From assembly GCA_903851195.1 (NCBI GenBank), contig CAINNJ010000025.1:248001-312000 (forward strand): a DNA stretch of 64,000 nt. The letters run 5' to 3'. Below the pieces are notes generated by a model. That model had not been told where the DNA came from. It was given only the letters and a program-made list of their open reading frames with translations, and did not search any database. The stretch comes from an uncultured Acidobacteriia bacterium. GTDB lineage: Bacteria; Acidobacteriota; Terriglobia; Bryobacterales; Bryobacteraceae. The position numbers and the translations under genes were made by a program. This document shows, piece after piece, positions 41,764-50,717 of the stretch (position 1 is the first letter of the stretch; the number at the start of each line of letters is the position of its first letter).

Positions 41764-43317
41764 TCAAAAACGACCGGGGAGAACGCAAGTGAAATTCGCC
41801 TCCTGGTCCGTGCTGCCGGCACCGTTCCACTTCGCTTCCTGCGGATAGGGACAGAGCGGGCGCGTGCGGTCCACGGCTCCGTTGGTCAGATGGCTGGCGG
41901 TGACGCGCTCCGGCGCGACTCCTTTTTCCACCCAGTTTTCGAGAGGCTCGATCATGTCGAAAGCGGTCGCGCCCGGACCGCCGCTGCAGTGCTGCATGCC
42001 GGGAACCATAAAGAGCCGGTAGAACTCTTTGGTGTCGCGCAGACCGTGATTGCCGCCCCGGCTCATGAACTGCGCAACGCTTTCGTAGTACTGAATGCTG
42101 TTGAGCGGTGTGATGTCGGGGTCGCTCCAGCCGTGGTATTGAATCAGCTTACCTCCGCGGGCGCGGAAGGCGGTGATGTCCGGGCTGTTGGCATTGAACA
42201 GAGCGCCGAGTTTGGCATCGGTGAAATCGACGTCGCTGTCGAAGCCGTCGGCGGCTTCAAAACGGAATGTCTTGTAGTCCCAGGCGGGATCTTCGAAGAC
42301 CATGTAGCGGTAGAAGGGGATGCCGAGGTTGGCGTGCGCGCTTTTCCCGGGCATGAGGCCGGTGATCCAGTTGGCCCAGCCGCCCGGGCCCGCCTCGCCG
42401 CCGGGCATGATGCCGGGATAGATCTGATCGCCATGGGAGTCGCGCAAGCCGGTCCAGATTTTGGTGACGGCGTCCACCTGGGCCGAAGTCAGGCAGGTAG
42501 GGCTGTCGGGGCCGTTGCAGAGCAGTTTGGCGGGGTTGAAGTGGCAGCGGCGGGGGTCGCTGAGGACGCCGTCTTTCACGCCGTCCAGCGCGTCGCATTC
42601 GTTGTTCACGGCGTCCGCGAGCAGGGGAATTTTTGAGGCGGGGATGTAGCCGTCGCCTTCCATGGCCATGGCGGTCCAGAGGTGGCCACCGGCGTAGTGC
42701 CGGGTCCAGTTGTTGGCGGGGTCGCCCGCGATGATGCCGTCGAAATCGGCCGGATAGCGCTGGGCTTCGATGAGCGCTTCATGGCCGCCTTGGGAACAAC
42801 CGTTGAAGTAGGAATGCGCGGGGGCGTTGCCGTAGAAGGCGTTGAGGATGACCTTGTCGGCTTCCGCCATGACGTGCACGCCGCGATCGGCAAAGTCGGC
42901 GACTCTCTGCGGGTGGCCCAGAGCCCAGGCGCCATCGTTGGTGTTGGCGCCGACGTGACCGGTATCCGTGCTGCTGGTCGCGTAACCTCTCTGGAGAGGC
43001 TTCAGCATGGGGGCATAGCTGATGGTCCCGGCCAGCCCGCCGTTTCCGACGGCGAGCAGTTTGTGGTTCCATTGCGCCGGCATCCACAACTCGAAGCGCA
43101 CTTCCGGAGGAACCACTGCGACGACGCGGCAGAAAGCGGGGACCTCACCCGCGAAGAGGCGGGACTGATCGCCCTTGATTTCGAACGGACCCGCGGCCAC
43201 CGGCGCGGCGGAAACGATTCTGACTCCGGGCAGGTTCACGCTCCCGAGGTCTTCGCATTTCCGCTGCGCGTGCAGAGCGGTGACAAGGGTAAGAGCAAAA
43301 AAAATACGGAGCCTCAT
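41764..43317 (-). CDS. Secreted tannase/feruloyl esterase family alpha/beta-hydrolase
   Basis: 517 residues with a signal peptide (to HAQ). The nucleophile is in FNGCSQGGHEAL; HGWSDPDITP and VPGMQHCSGGPGA supply the acid and His regions with the neighbouring paired cysteines typical of tannases; WMPAQWNHKLLAVGNGG is a family block. It hydrolyses ester links of gallic or ferulic acid to plant polymers or similar. Follows DUF5670 by 12 bases. Confidence 0.9.
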   Translation of the reverse strand: MRLRIFFALTLVTALHAQRKCEDLGSVNLPGVRIVSAAPVAAGPFEIKGDQSRLFAGEVPAFCRVVAVVPPEVRFELWMPAQWNHKLLAVGNGGLAGTISYAPMLKPLQRGYATSSTDTGHVGANTNDGAWALGHPQRVADFADRGVHVMAEADKVILNAFYGNAPAHSYFNGCSQGGHEALIEAQRYPADFDGIIAGDPANNWTRHYAGGHLWTAMAMEGDGYIPASKIPLLADAVNNECDALDGVKDGVLSDPRRCHFNPAKLLCNGPDSPTCLTSAQVDAVTKIWTGLRDSHGDQIYPGIMPGGEAGPGGWANWITGLMPGKSAHANLGIPFYRYMVFEDPAWDYKTFRFEAADGFDSDVDFTDAKLGALFNANSPDITAFRARGGKLIQYHGWSDPDITPLNSIQYYESVAQFMSRGGNHGLRDTKEFYRLFMVPGMQHCSGGPGATAFDMIEPLENWVEKGVAPERVTASHLTNGAVDRTRPLCPYPQEAKWNGAGSTDQEANFTCVLPGRF

Positions 43318-43329
43318 GGCTCCGTATTC

Positions 43330-43500
43330 TTACACAGCGGCGCGGCCGCGCATAAAATGCGCGATCAGGGCAACTACCGCCAGGACCAGCAGCAGGTGGA
43401 TGCCACCCGATGCCACATGCATCGCCGCCCACGCGAAAAACCAGACCGCGAGCAGGACGAAGAAAATACCAAGGAAAAGGAAATCCGATAATACTCTCAT
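43330..43500 (-). CDS. DUF5670 (lmo0937-type) small membrane protein
   Basis: 56 residues, translated by hand from ATG 43500, with AGGAGG 5 bases upstream. Two membrane helices separated by a short loop and ending in MRGR: the second reads GGIHLLLVLAVVALIAHFM, as in the lmo0937 family (GGFIHILLVIAIVVVLI type). Function unknown. It lies between the OmpA-family gene and the tannase gene with about 12-base gaps, so it appears co-transcribed. Confidence 0.8.
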   Translation of the reverse strand: MRVLSDFLFLGIFFVLLAVWFFAWAAMHVASGGIHLLLVLAVVALIAHFMRGRAAV

Positions 43501-43512
43501 ACTGGCCTCCTG

Positions 43513-45165
43513 TTATTTGATATTGCTGTCGGACGATACCGCCGGCTTGTTGTTGATCGCGTCGCCGCTTACCACCAGTTCCACGCGGCGATTGCTCTGC
43601 CGCCCCTCGGCAGTATCGTTGGATGCAACGGGCCGGGTCTTCCCGAAACCTTTGGCCGTTACCGAATCCGATGTGATGCCCTGGCCTACGAGGTAATCCC
43701 GAACGGACTCCGCGCGGTGTTCGGAGAGGGTCTGGTTGTATTCGTCGCTGCCGACGCTGTCCGTGTGGCCTTCGACTTCCAGCTTCAGGCCGGGATGCGC
43801 GAGAAGAATTCCCGACACCTTGGCGAGTTTCTCTTTGGTCCCGGCCCGCAGTGAGTATTTACCGGTATCGAACAGGACGTCCGACATGTTCACGATAAGA
43901 CCACGAGCGCTGTCGCGGGTTTCGAGAACCTTGTTCAACTGATCGCGCAGCTGCTCGCGAAGCGCCGCGCGCTCCTTTTCAGCCTGGTCGCGCATCCGGT
44001 TGGCCTGCTCCATGGCGGCGCGGGCGCTGGCGGTTTCGGTTTCGAGGCGCTTCTGCTGCTCGATGGCGGCCTGACGCGCGGCTTCGGCGGCCGCACGATC
44101 CTTTTCAGCCTGCAGAGAGGCTGCCTCGGCGGCCTTGCGGGCGGCTTCGGCGGCGGTTCTGGCAGTGTCGGACTTTTCACGCTCCAGATCGGCAGCGGCG
44201 CGCTGGCGAGCCTGATTTTCGGCTTCGAGAGTGGCCTGGCGTTCCCGTTCGGCGGCGGCCGCGCGGGCTTCTTCATCCATCTTCTTCAGACTGATGATTC
44301 GGGCGTCTTCCGACATCTGCACGGATTGGCGAGCCACGGTCTGCAGCATTTTTTTGTCGCCCTTGCCGCGGTAGTAACCTTCCGCGTTCTGCAGTTCCAC
44401 TGCGGCCTTTTGCAGCGTATCGGCAGCATATTTCTCGGCGCCGGCGTTGCGGGCGACCGTGATGGCGTTACGCGCTTCCTGTAAGTCGAGCGGGATCGTC
44501 TTATCCGGTTTCAGCCTGGCGACCGTGGTGGCATCCATGTTGCGCGTGTAGATACCGCGCTGCAGAAGCTGCACTTTCGCGTCGACTTCTTCAATGGTTC
44601 CGGTGGTGTCTTTGCGGATGGTGTTCTCCATTACGACTACGTCGCTCGGTTGTGAGACCGCGAAGTAAGGCTCGGCGGTCACCATCAGACCAAATGCCTG
44701 CAGGTCGGTGGAAGCCTGAATGGAACTGCTGGAGCTGTCCACGAAGACTTCGCCGAGGTTATCGGCGCGGCCTTCCGGAGTAATTGCCCAGAGTACATAA
44801 GTAACGAACTCGGGACCGAAGCGGGCCGCGGGTTCCAGATGCGTGAAGCGGGCGGAGACCTTCGTCGCGCCGGTCTTGCTGTCGACTGTGGCTTCGCCGC
44901 GAGCATCCGGCTCGAGTTGGGTGCCGACAAAATCGACCTTCGTGGATCCCTGGCGGTGGTGATAGTTGATCGCCTTCATGGTGCGGGAGACGACTTCTAC
45001 TTTGAAAGTAGAGATCGGCTGGCTTCCGCCGGGCTGATCGGAGATTTGCTTTTGTGTGGGGTTAGGAACCTGTCCGGGAGCCGAAACGATCGACAGAAGA
45101 AAGACCGGTAAAGTCCAGTAAGCGTGTTTGATGCTGATTTTTCGAGTTATTCCGAAGCAGGGCAT
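43513..45165 (-). CDS. OmpA-family outer-membrane protein with long coiled coil
   Basis: 550 residues from ATG 45165 (GGAGG 5 bases upstream; an upstream in-frame extension is not credible). Signal peptide to about 33, an unknown beta-rich domain (about 40-270), an Ala/Arg/Glu-rich coiled coil (about 280-425, such as ERERQATLEAENQARQRAA), then a peptidoglycan-binding OmpA domain (FDTGKYSLRAGTKEKLAKV, EGHTDSVGSDEYNQ, NRRVELVV). It likely bridges outer membrane and cell wall. A sigma-54-type promoter is upstream. Confidence 0.9.
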   Translation of the reverse strand: MPCFGITRKISIKHAYWTLPVFLLSIVSAPGQVPNPTQKQISDQPGGSQPISTFKVEVVSRTMKAINYHHRQGSTKVDFVGTQLEPDARGEATVDSKTGATKVSARFTHLEPAARFGPEFVTYVLWAITPEGRADNLGEVFVDSSSSSIQASTDLQAFGLMVTAEPYFAVSQPSDVVVMENTIRKDTTGTIEEVDAKVQLLQRGIYTRNMDATTVARLKPDKTIPLDLQEARNAITVARNAGAEKYAADTLQKAAVELQNAEGYYRGKGDKKMLQTVARQSVQMSEDARIISLKKMDEEARAAAAERERQATLEAENQARQRAAADLEREKSDTARTAAEAARKAAEAASLQAEKDRAAAEAARQAAIEQQKRLETETASARAAMEQANRMRDQAEKERAALREQLRDQLNKVLETRDSARGLIVNMSDVLFDTGKYSLRAGTKEKLAKVSGILLAHPGLKLEVEGHTDSVGSDEYNQTLSEHRAESVRDYLVGQGITSDSVTAKGFGKTRPVASNDTAEGRQSNRRVELVVSGDAINNKPAVSSDSNIK

Positions 45166-45208
45166 TCCAGCCTCCGTGATGTTAAGTGCATTTACGGAGA
45201 CATATAAG

Positions 45209-45225
45209 TGCAATCCGCTGGCCAA
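45209..45225 (-). promoter_or_regulatory. Sigma-54 (-24/-12) promoter of the OmpA-family gene
   Basis: The minus strand reads TTGGCCAGCGGATTGCA: GG and GC 10 bases apart, with TTGGC at -24 and TTGCA at -12. A start about 45198 gives a 33-base leader with GGAGG. Match to the consensus TTGGCACG-N4-TTGCA is high; an enhancer-binding regulator is not in the window. Confidence 0.6.
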
Positions 45226-45331
45226 ACCCTGTATGTGGCCGCTTTCCAAGTGAATCAGCGAGATGCGCGCGGGCTCATTCGTGAGTTCCCGAACCAAACG
45301 GGCAGTTTCTTCGCAGTCCGCCTCGCGCGGG

Positions 45332-46717
45332 TTAGGGATACCAGCGCGCGGGGGTGATGACGGGCTTCGGTTCGCCGTTTTCGACGATGCGCGCAATCAG
45401 CTTCGCGCGCAGTTTCGCGGCGATCTCCTTCGTGTCGGCGCGTCCTGCAAGATTCACGATCTCATTCGGGTCGTTGCGGAGATCGTATAAGTGACGCTCG
45501 ACGTAATGCTCGCTCCAGGGCTGTTTCGGATCCGTTGCGGTGGGATCGAACACGCAGTATTTCCACTGCTCGGTGCGAATGGCGCGGCCCAGAGCTTCCT
45601 CGCGCATCTGTATGTAGACTTCGTTCCGCCAGCCCGCGGTCCTGCCGCGAACCAGGCTCATCAGGCTTTTGCCCTGCATGGCGGCGGGGACTTCCGCGCC
45701 GGAGGCTTCCAGCAGGGTGGCAGGCAGATCCACGGTGCTCACCAGCTGACTGACCGTTTTACCCGCTTCGAAGCCGGGGCCGCGCACGATCAGCGGAATG
45801 CGGGTGGAGGCTTCATGACAGCTCCGCTTGTATTCGGCGTTGCGGGTGCGGAAGTGGCAACCGTGATCCGTGGTCATCGCGATGATGGTGTTATCAAGCT
45901 GGCCCTGGGCTTTCAGTTCGGCCAGGATGCGGCCAAACTGCTCATCGATGCGGGCGACGATGCCGTAGTATTCGGGCAGTTGCGATTTCCAGTCGCCGGG
46001 GAAGGGCGCGAGATCCGGCGGGATGTAGAAGTTGTTCCGGTAACGGTCCGCGTAGCCTTTCGGCGCGATGAAAGTGTTCGTGGAGTTCTGGAAATGCGGT
46101 TCCAGATGCGAGACGAAGAGGAAGAAGGGCTTCTGGCGCTTCTGGCGGAGGAAGCCGATCGTCTGGTCGGTCAGGGCGTCCACGCGGTACTGATCTTTGA
46201 ACTCGACGGGCTGGTTGTTGCGGTCCCACATGCGGCCTTCCATGGGAACCGAGGAATGCTCCAGCGCATTGGACGCAACCCAGAACTGGTCGTAACCACC
46301 GCGGCGTTCCGGCGGAACGATGTCCCCGGTAGGTCCCGTGCTGAGGTGCCATTTCCCGATATAACCGGTCTCATAGCCGCGCTTCGCGAAGAGCATCGGC
46401 AGAGTGGTTTCGTTGTCTTTGAGCACCAGCCCGTTTCGCACCACGCCGGTGGTGGAAGGGTATTTGCCGGTCTGCATCGAACTGCGGGCCGGGGCGCACA
46501 CGGGCTGGGGCGTGAAGGCGTATTCGAAACGCACGCCTTCGGCCGCGAACTGATCCAGGTTCGGCGTAATGCCCATGGGATTCCCGTAGGCACCGATGGA
46601 ATCCCAGCGCTGCTGATCCGTGAAGAAGACGAGCACGTTCGGAGGCGCGGGGGATTGGGCTCCGGCGAGGCCGGCAAGGGCGGAGGCACCGAGGAATTCG
46701 CGTCGGTTCAGAGGCAT
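45332..46717 (-). CDS. Secreted sulfatase (formylglycine type)
   Basis: 461 residues with a Tat-like signal (RREFLGASALAGLAGA). The sulfatase signature C-x-P-x-R is present as VCAPARSSM, the cysteine to be converted to formylglycine; metal ligands in FFTDQQRWDS and TTDHGCHFR. It removes sulfate esters, probably from glycans. A TATATT box (46730-46735) lies 12 bases upstream. The 166 bases between it and the OmpA gene contain the sigma-54 element. Confidence 0.9.
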   Translation of the reverse strand: MPLNRREFLGASALAGLAGAQSPAPPNVLVFFTDQQRWDSIGAYGNPMGITPNLDQFAAEGVRFEYAFTPQPVCAPARSSMQTGKYPSTTGVVRNGLVLKDNETTLPMLFAKRGYETGYIGKWHLSTGPTGDIVPPERRGGYDQFWVASNALEHSSVPMEGRMWDRNNQPVEFKDQYRVDALTDQTIGFLRQKRQKPFFLFVSHLEPHFQNSTNTFIAPKGYADRYRNNFYIPPDLAPFPGDWKSQLPEYYGIVARIDEQFGRILAELKAQGQLDNTIIAMTTDHGCHFRTRNAEYKRSCHEASTRIPLIVRGPGFEAGKTVSQLVSTVDLPATLLEASGAEVPAAMQGKSLMSLVRGRTAGWRNEVYIQMREEALGRAIRTEQWKYCVFDPTATDPKQPWSEHYVERHLYDLRNDPNEIVNLAGRADTKEIAAKLRAKLIARIVENGEPKPVITPARWYP

Positions 46718-46761
46718 GGGATCTGTCTGAATATATACCGGCGCCCGAAGAGAACCGGCGG

Positions 46762-49071
46762 TCAGGTCAGAACAGGCGCTTCGAGCACTTTGTCCAGCGT
46801 GATGGGCAGTTCCCGAATGCGCTTCCCGCTAGCGTGATAGACCGCGTTGGCCAGTGCCGCCGCCACGCCGGTGATGCCGATCTCGCCAATGCCGCGCGCG
46901 CCCATCGGCGTTCGCGGATCGGGGATATCGAGAAAGTACACTTCCATATTCGGCACATCCGCATGCACCGGGACGTGATACTCGGCAAGGCTGGGGTTCA
47001 TGATGCGGCCGGTGCGATCGTCAAACAGCGTTTCTTCCGTGAGGCCCATGCCGATGCCCATCACGATACCGCCCAGGAACTGCGAGCTGGCGGTCTTCGG
47101 ATTGAGGATACGGCCGGTGTCGAACGCGCCTACCCAGCGGGTGACGCGCACTTCGCCGGTGAATTCATTGACGCGCACTTCGCAGAACTGCGCGCCGTAA
47201 GAGCCCATGGAGTATTTCAGCGTTTCGAACGGCTGGCCGGTTTTGACTTCAGCCTCGACAAAACCGCGGCCGGCGCGTTCCAGGATCGCGGTGTAGGTCT
47301 CGCCCACGTCGGACTTGTCGCGGCGAAACAGACCGCCGTTGGTGGCACGCACGTCGTCGAAATGCGCGCCGGCCAGGGGCGAAGAGGAATCCTCGCGGGC
47401 CAGCTTCAGCAGTTCGGTGTGAACCTTGTCCGACGCGAGTTGAATGGCGAGCCCGATGCTGATGGTCTGGCTGGAACCGCCCGCCACGGAGGCTTCCGCC
47501 ATGTCCGTATCGCCGTATTCGAAGCGGACGGCGGTGAGCGGCAGGCCCAGGCGTTCGGCCAGATGCTGCGACTGCACCGTGGAGGTGCCCATGCCCATTT
47601 CCTGCGCGGAACTCTGCGCGACCGCCGTGCCATCCGCGTTGATGCGAACCTTCGCGGCGGAGGGGAAGCGATAGGCCGGATAGAAGGCGGTCGCGACGCC
47701 CTGGCCGATCCACCAATCGCCTTGGCGCGTGGCCCGGGGCTTCGGCGCGCGGTTGTGCCAGCCGAACTTCTCCGCGCCCATGCGGTAGACCTCTTTGAAG
47801 TTGCGGCCGGAGAAAGGAGTGCCCTTTTCGGGGTCCTTATCGGGGTCGTTGCGGAGACGGATCTCGACAGGATCCATCCCGAGCCTGGCGGCTACTTCGT
47901 CGATGGCGGATTCGAGCGCGAAGGTGCCAATGGATTCTCCTGGCGCGCGCATGAACGTATTCGGAACCGTGTCGAGCGTAATGACTTTTTGGCCGAAATA
48001 GAGGTTGTCGGCGGCGTACAGATGCCGCGCGGGAAACGAAAACTGTTCGGCGTATTCGTTCGTGGTGGAAGTGGCGGTGACACCGGTGTGGATCAGCGAG
48101 GTGAAGTGGCCGGTCTTATCGACGCCGATCGCGACACGCTGTTCAGAGGCGGTCCGTCCGCCCACGATGCGGAAGACGCCCTCGCGGGAAAGGGGCAGTT
48201 TGACAGGTCGTTTGGTGACTTTCGCCGCGAGCGCGCAGAGTTGCACGTGGCTCCACATGGGGCCCTTGCCGCCAAAGCCGCCGCCGACGAAGGGCGCGAG
48301 AACGCGAACGTTTTCCTTCGACAGAGAGAACATTTTGGCCAGCGAGTGGCGCACGCCCTGGACGAACTGCGACGTGTCGTAAACCGTAAGGTGATCGCCG
48401 TGCCAGACCGCCGTGGTGGCGTGCATTTCGATGGCATTGTGGTTGTAGCGGGGCGTGACATAGATCTGGTCGGTCTGATACGGCGCTTTGGTAAAGGCTG
48501 CTTCCGCATCGCCCCGGCGAACCTCGGGATCCTGCCGCATCACGTCTTTCGGCACGGTTGCGTGGACCTTTTCGTCCATGAACGAGACGTGGGCGGACTC
48601 CTGTTGGTACTCGATGCGGATCAGACTGCAGGCGTGTTCGGCGCGTTCCAGCGTGTCGGCGACGACCATGGCGACCGGTTGGCCATTCCAGTAAATCGTG
48701 TCGGTATTGAGAACGTTCGCTTTGCTGCCGGCGGCTTCGCTGCCGCCCTCCATGCTGAAGAGCGGCGGATTCACCATCTTCGGCGCGTTCTCATGCGTCA
48801 GCACGGCGATTACGCCGCGGGCGCGTTCGGCCTGGCCGATGTCAATGCTTTTGATGGCGCCCTTCGCGATGCTGCTGTAGACGAGCGCGGCGTACGCGAG
48901 GTTGTCCAGCGGGTACTCGGCCGAGAAGCGGGCGTGACCGGTGACCTTTTCCACCGCGTCGAGGCGGTCGATCGGCTTTCCCATGACACGCTCCGCATCG
49001 CTCAGCTCATCGCGATTGCGATCGGGGACGAAGCGGACGATGGCTTCAGTGACTTTGGAAACGATACTCAT
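46762..49071 (-). CDS. Xanthine dehydrogenase/aldehyde oxidase family molybdopterin-binding subunit
   Basis: 769 residues from ATG 49071; the longer frame overlaps the FAD gene and is rejected. The molybdenum-cofactor signature GGGFGGKGPMWSH and the active-site Glu in ARGIGEIGITG are present, with VMGKPIDRLDAVEKVTGHA at the N-terminus, as in PaoC/XdhA-type subunits. It hydroxylates aldehydes or heterocycles. Third gene of a PaoABC-like operon, ATGA overlap with the FAD subunit. Confidence 0.92.
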   Translation of the reverse strand: MSIVSKVTEAIVRFVPDRNRDELSDAERVMGKPIDRLDAVEKVTGHARFSAEYPLDNLAYAALVYSSIAKGAIKSIDIGQAERARGVIAVLTHENAPKMVNPPLFSMEGGSEAAGSKANVLNTDTIYWNGQPVAMVVADTLERAEHACSLIRIEYQQESAHVSFMDEKVHATVPKDVMRQDPEVRRGDAEAAFTKAPYQTDQIYVTPRYNHNAIEMHATTAVWHGDHLTVYDTSQFVQGVRHSLAKMFSLSKENVRVLAPFVGGGFGGKGPMWSHVQLCALAAKVTKRPVKLPLSREGVFRIVGGRTASEQRVAIGVDKTGHFTSLIHTGVTATSTTNEYAEQFSFPARHLYAADNLYFGQKVITLDTVPNTFMRAPGESIGTFALESAIDEVAARLGMDPVEIRLRNDPDKDPEKGTPFSGRNFKEVYRMGAEKFGWHNRAPKPRATRQGDWWIGQGVATAFYPAYRFPSAAKVRINADGTAVAQSSAQEMGMGTSTVQSQHLAERLGLPLTAVRFEYGDTDMAEASVAGGSSQTISIGLAIQLASDKVHTELLKLAREDSSSPLAGAHFDDVRATNGGLFRRDKSDVGETYTAILERAGRGFVEAEVKTGQPFETLKYSMGSYGAQFCEVRVNEFTGEVRVTRWVGAFDTGRILNPKTASSQFLGGIVMGIGMGLTEETLFDDRTGRIMNPSLAEYHVPVHADVPNMEVYFLDIPDPRTPMGARGIGEIGITGVAAALANAVYHASGKRIRELPITLDKVLEAPVLT

Positions 49072-50063
49072 TGAGCGGTTCCTTTCCGCGACAGTTCGCT
49101 CAGGACACTGACGATCAGGCGCTTCGCCAGTTCGATTTTGAAGCCGTTGTGCTTGCGGGCGCGGGCCGGGGCCAGTTCCGCTTCGGCGGCGCGGCGAAAG
49201 GATTCCTCCGTCGCCGGTTCGCCGTGGAGTTGCTTCTCGGCGATAGCAGCGCGCCAGGGCTTGTGCGCGACGCCTCCCAGGGCCAGCCGCACGTTGCCGA
49301 TCCGGCCGTTTTCCGTTTCGAGTACGGCGGCTACCGAGACGATCGCGAAGGCGTAGCTGGCCCGATCCCGCACTTTGCGATAGAGAGAATTCGTCGCGAA
49401 GGCAAGAGGCGGCAGATCGACCGCGGTGATCAGTTCGTCCGGGCGAAGATTCGTGTCCGTGTCTGGTCTGTCGCCGGGCAGGCGGTGGAAATCGACGATC
49501 GGGATGCTGCGCGGGCCTTCGGTTCCGGTCACCTGAACCACGGCATCGAGAGCCGACATCGCGACACACATGTCCGAGGGGTGCGTGGCGATGCAGGCAT
49601 CGGAACTGCCGAGTATGGCGTGAATCCGGTTGTGGCCTTCGAGGGCGTCGCAACCCGCGCCAGGCTGACGTTTGTTGCAGCGCGCGGCGGAGTCATAGAA
49701 GTAATAGCATCGGGTGCGCTGCATCAGGTTCCCGCCCGTGGTGGCCATGTTGCGCAGTTGCGCCGAGGCGCCCATCAGGATGGCCTGGGAGAGCACCGGG
49801 AAGCGTTCGCGCACGTGCTGGTGAGCGGCTAACTGGCTGTTTCGGACCAGCGCTCCGACACGCAGGCCACCCTCGGGCAGGTCGGTGATTTCGGCGAGAG
49901 GCAGACGCGTGATGTCGATCAGCCCGCCGGGCTGTTCGATGTTCTCGCGCATCAGGTCCACCAGATTGGTGCCGCCGCCCAGGATTTTGTTGCGCGGTCC
50001 GCTGGTCAGCAGACCGGGCACGGCGGCGACGGATTCCGCTCTGGTGTAAGCGAAATTGTTCAT
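49068..50063 (-). CDS. FAD-binding subunit of a molybdenum hydroxylase (PaoB/XdhB-like)
   Basis: 331 residues. FAD-binding motifs: ILGGGTNLVDLMRE, MATTGGNLMQRTRC and LASHPSDM-like AIHPSDMCVA region. Cysteines between about 128 and 150 (CYYF, RCNKR, GCD) resemble the [4Fe-4S] loop of PaoB-type subunits. It passes electrons from iron-sulfur centres to FAD. Overlaps both partner genes by ATGA. Confidence 0.9.
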   Translation of the reverse strand: MNNFAYTRAESVAAVPGLLTSGPRNKILGGGTNLVDLMRENIEQPGGLIDITRLPLAEITDLPEGGLRVGALVRNSQLAAHQHVRERFPVLSQAILMGASAQLRNMATTGGNLMQRTRCYYFYDSAARCNKRQPGAGCDALEGHNRIHAILGSSDACIATHPSDMCVAMSALDAVVQVTGTEGPRSIPIVDFHRLPGDRPDTDTNLRPDELITAVDLPPLAFATNSLYRKVRDRASYAFAIVSVAAVLETENGRIGNVRLALGGVAHKPWRAAIAEKQLHGEPATEESFRRAAEAELAPARARKHNGFKIELAKRLIVSVLSELSRKGTAQ

Positions 50064-50611
50064 TGGGGGCGCGCCTCGCTTTCGCTGGTTGCAGCCGTTT
50101 CGCGGATGGCATCGAAGATGCCTTTATACGCGCCGCAGCGGCAGACGTTGCCGCTCATCCGTTCCCGGATTTCCTCGTCGGACAAGGTCAGAGACGAGTC
50201 TTCCGTGACCGCGCTGGGACAGCCGTTCCGGAACTCGGCGAGCATGCCGATGGCGGAACAGATCTGACCCGGCGTGCAGTAGCCGCATTGGAAACCATCG
50301 TGTTTCACGAAAGCGGCCTGCACGGGGTGAAGCCCTTCTGAACTCACCAGGCCTTCGATGGTCGTGATGCGCAGCCCGGCGTATTGCACCGCGAGCGCCA
50401 GGCAGGAGTTGATGCGCTGGCCGTCGGCAAGAACGGTGCACGCCCCGCAGGCGCCCTGGTTGCAGCCCTTTTTGGTTCCCGTCAGCCCGATGGTTTCGCG
50501 CAGAACGTCCAGCAGAGACACGCGCGGTTCGAGTTGCAGGTTATGGAGAATACCGTTGACGTGAAGAGATACCGGCACCGCGGCGACGGCGACGTTCGAG
50601 CCTGAAGACAT
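50060..50611 (-). CDS. [2Fe-2S] subunit of a molybdenum hydroxylase (PaoA-like)
   Basis: 183 residues, with AGAGGGAA before the start. The first cluster motif is CNQGACGAC and a further Cys in NSCLAL; the second has CGYCTPGQ and CRCG near the end. PaoA of E. coli carries a Tat signal; none is visible here, so the complex may be cytoplasmic or the start may be elsewhere. First gene of the three-subunit operon. Confidence 0.9.
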   Translation of the reverse strand: MSSGSNVAVAAVPVSLHVNGILHNLQLEPRVSLLDVLRETIGLTGTKKGCNQGACGACTVLADGQRINSCLALAVQYAGLRITTIEGLVSSEGLHPVQAAFVKHDGFQCGYCTPGQICSAIGMLAEFRNGCPSAVTEDSSLTLSDEEIRERMSGNVCRCGAYKGIFDAIRETAATSESEARPQ

Positions 50612-50649
50612 ACGTAGTTCCCTCTGGATTCCGACGCCTTCATTTTGCG

Positions 50650-50672
50650 GATTGCGGCGGGTTGCCGCAATC
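50650..50672. repeat. 9-bp inverted repeat upstream of the molybdenum hydroxylase operon
   Basis: GATTGCGGC (50650-50658) and GCCGCAATC (50664-50672), loop GGGTT, 39 bases before the PaoA-like start. No T-run follows, so it may be a regulatory site or mRNA hairpin. Confidence 0.4.
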
Positions 50673-50717
50673 GCGGAGGGGTCGATTCCTTACGGGAAGG
50701 GCCGGCCGGATTATTTA

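Noticed and set aside
49072-49653. N-terminal extension of the molybdopterin subunit frame
   Set aside because: Lies inside the FAD-subunit gene and is Arg/Pro-rich; the ATG at 49071 gives ATGA overlap and the family N-terminus.
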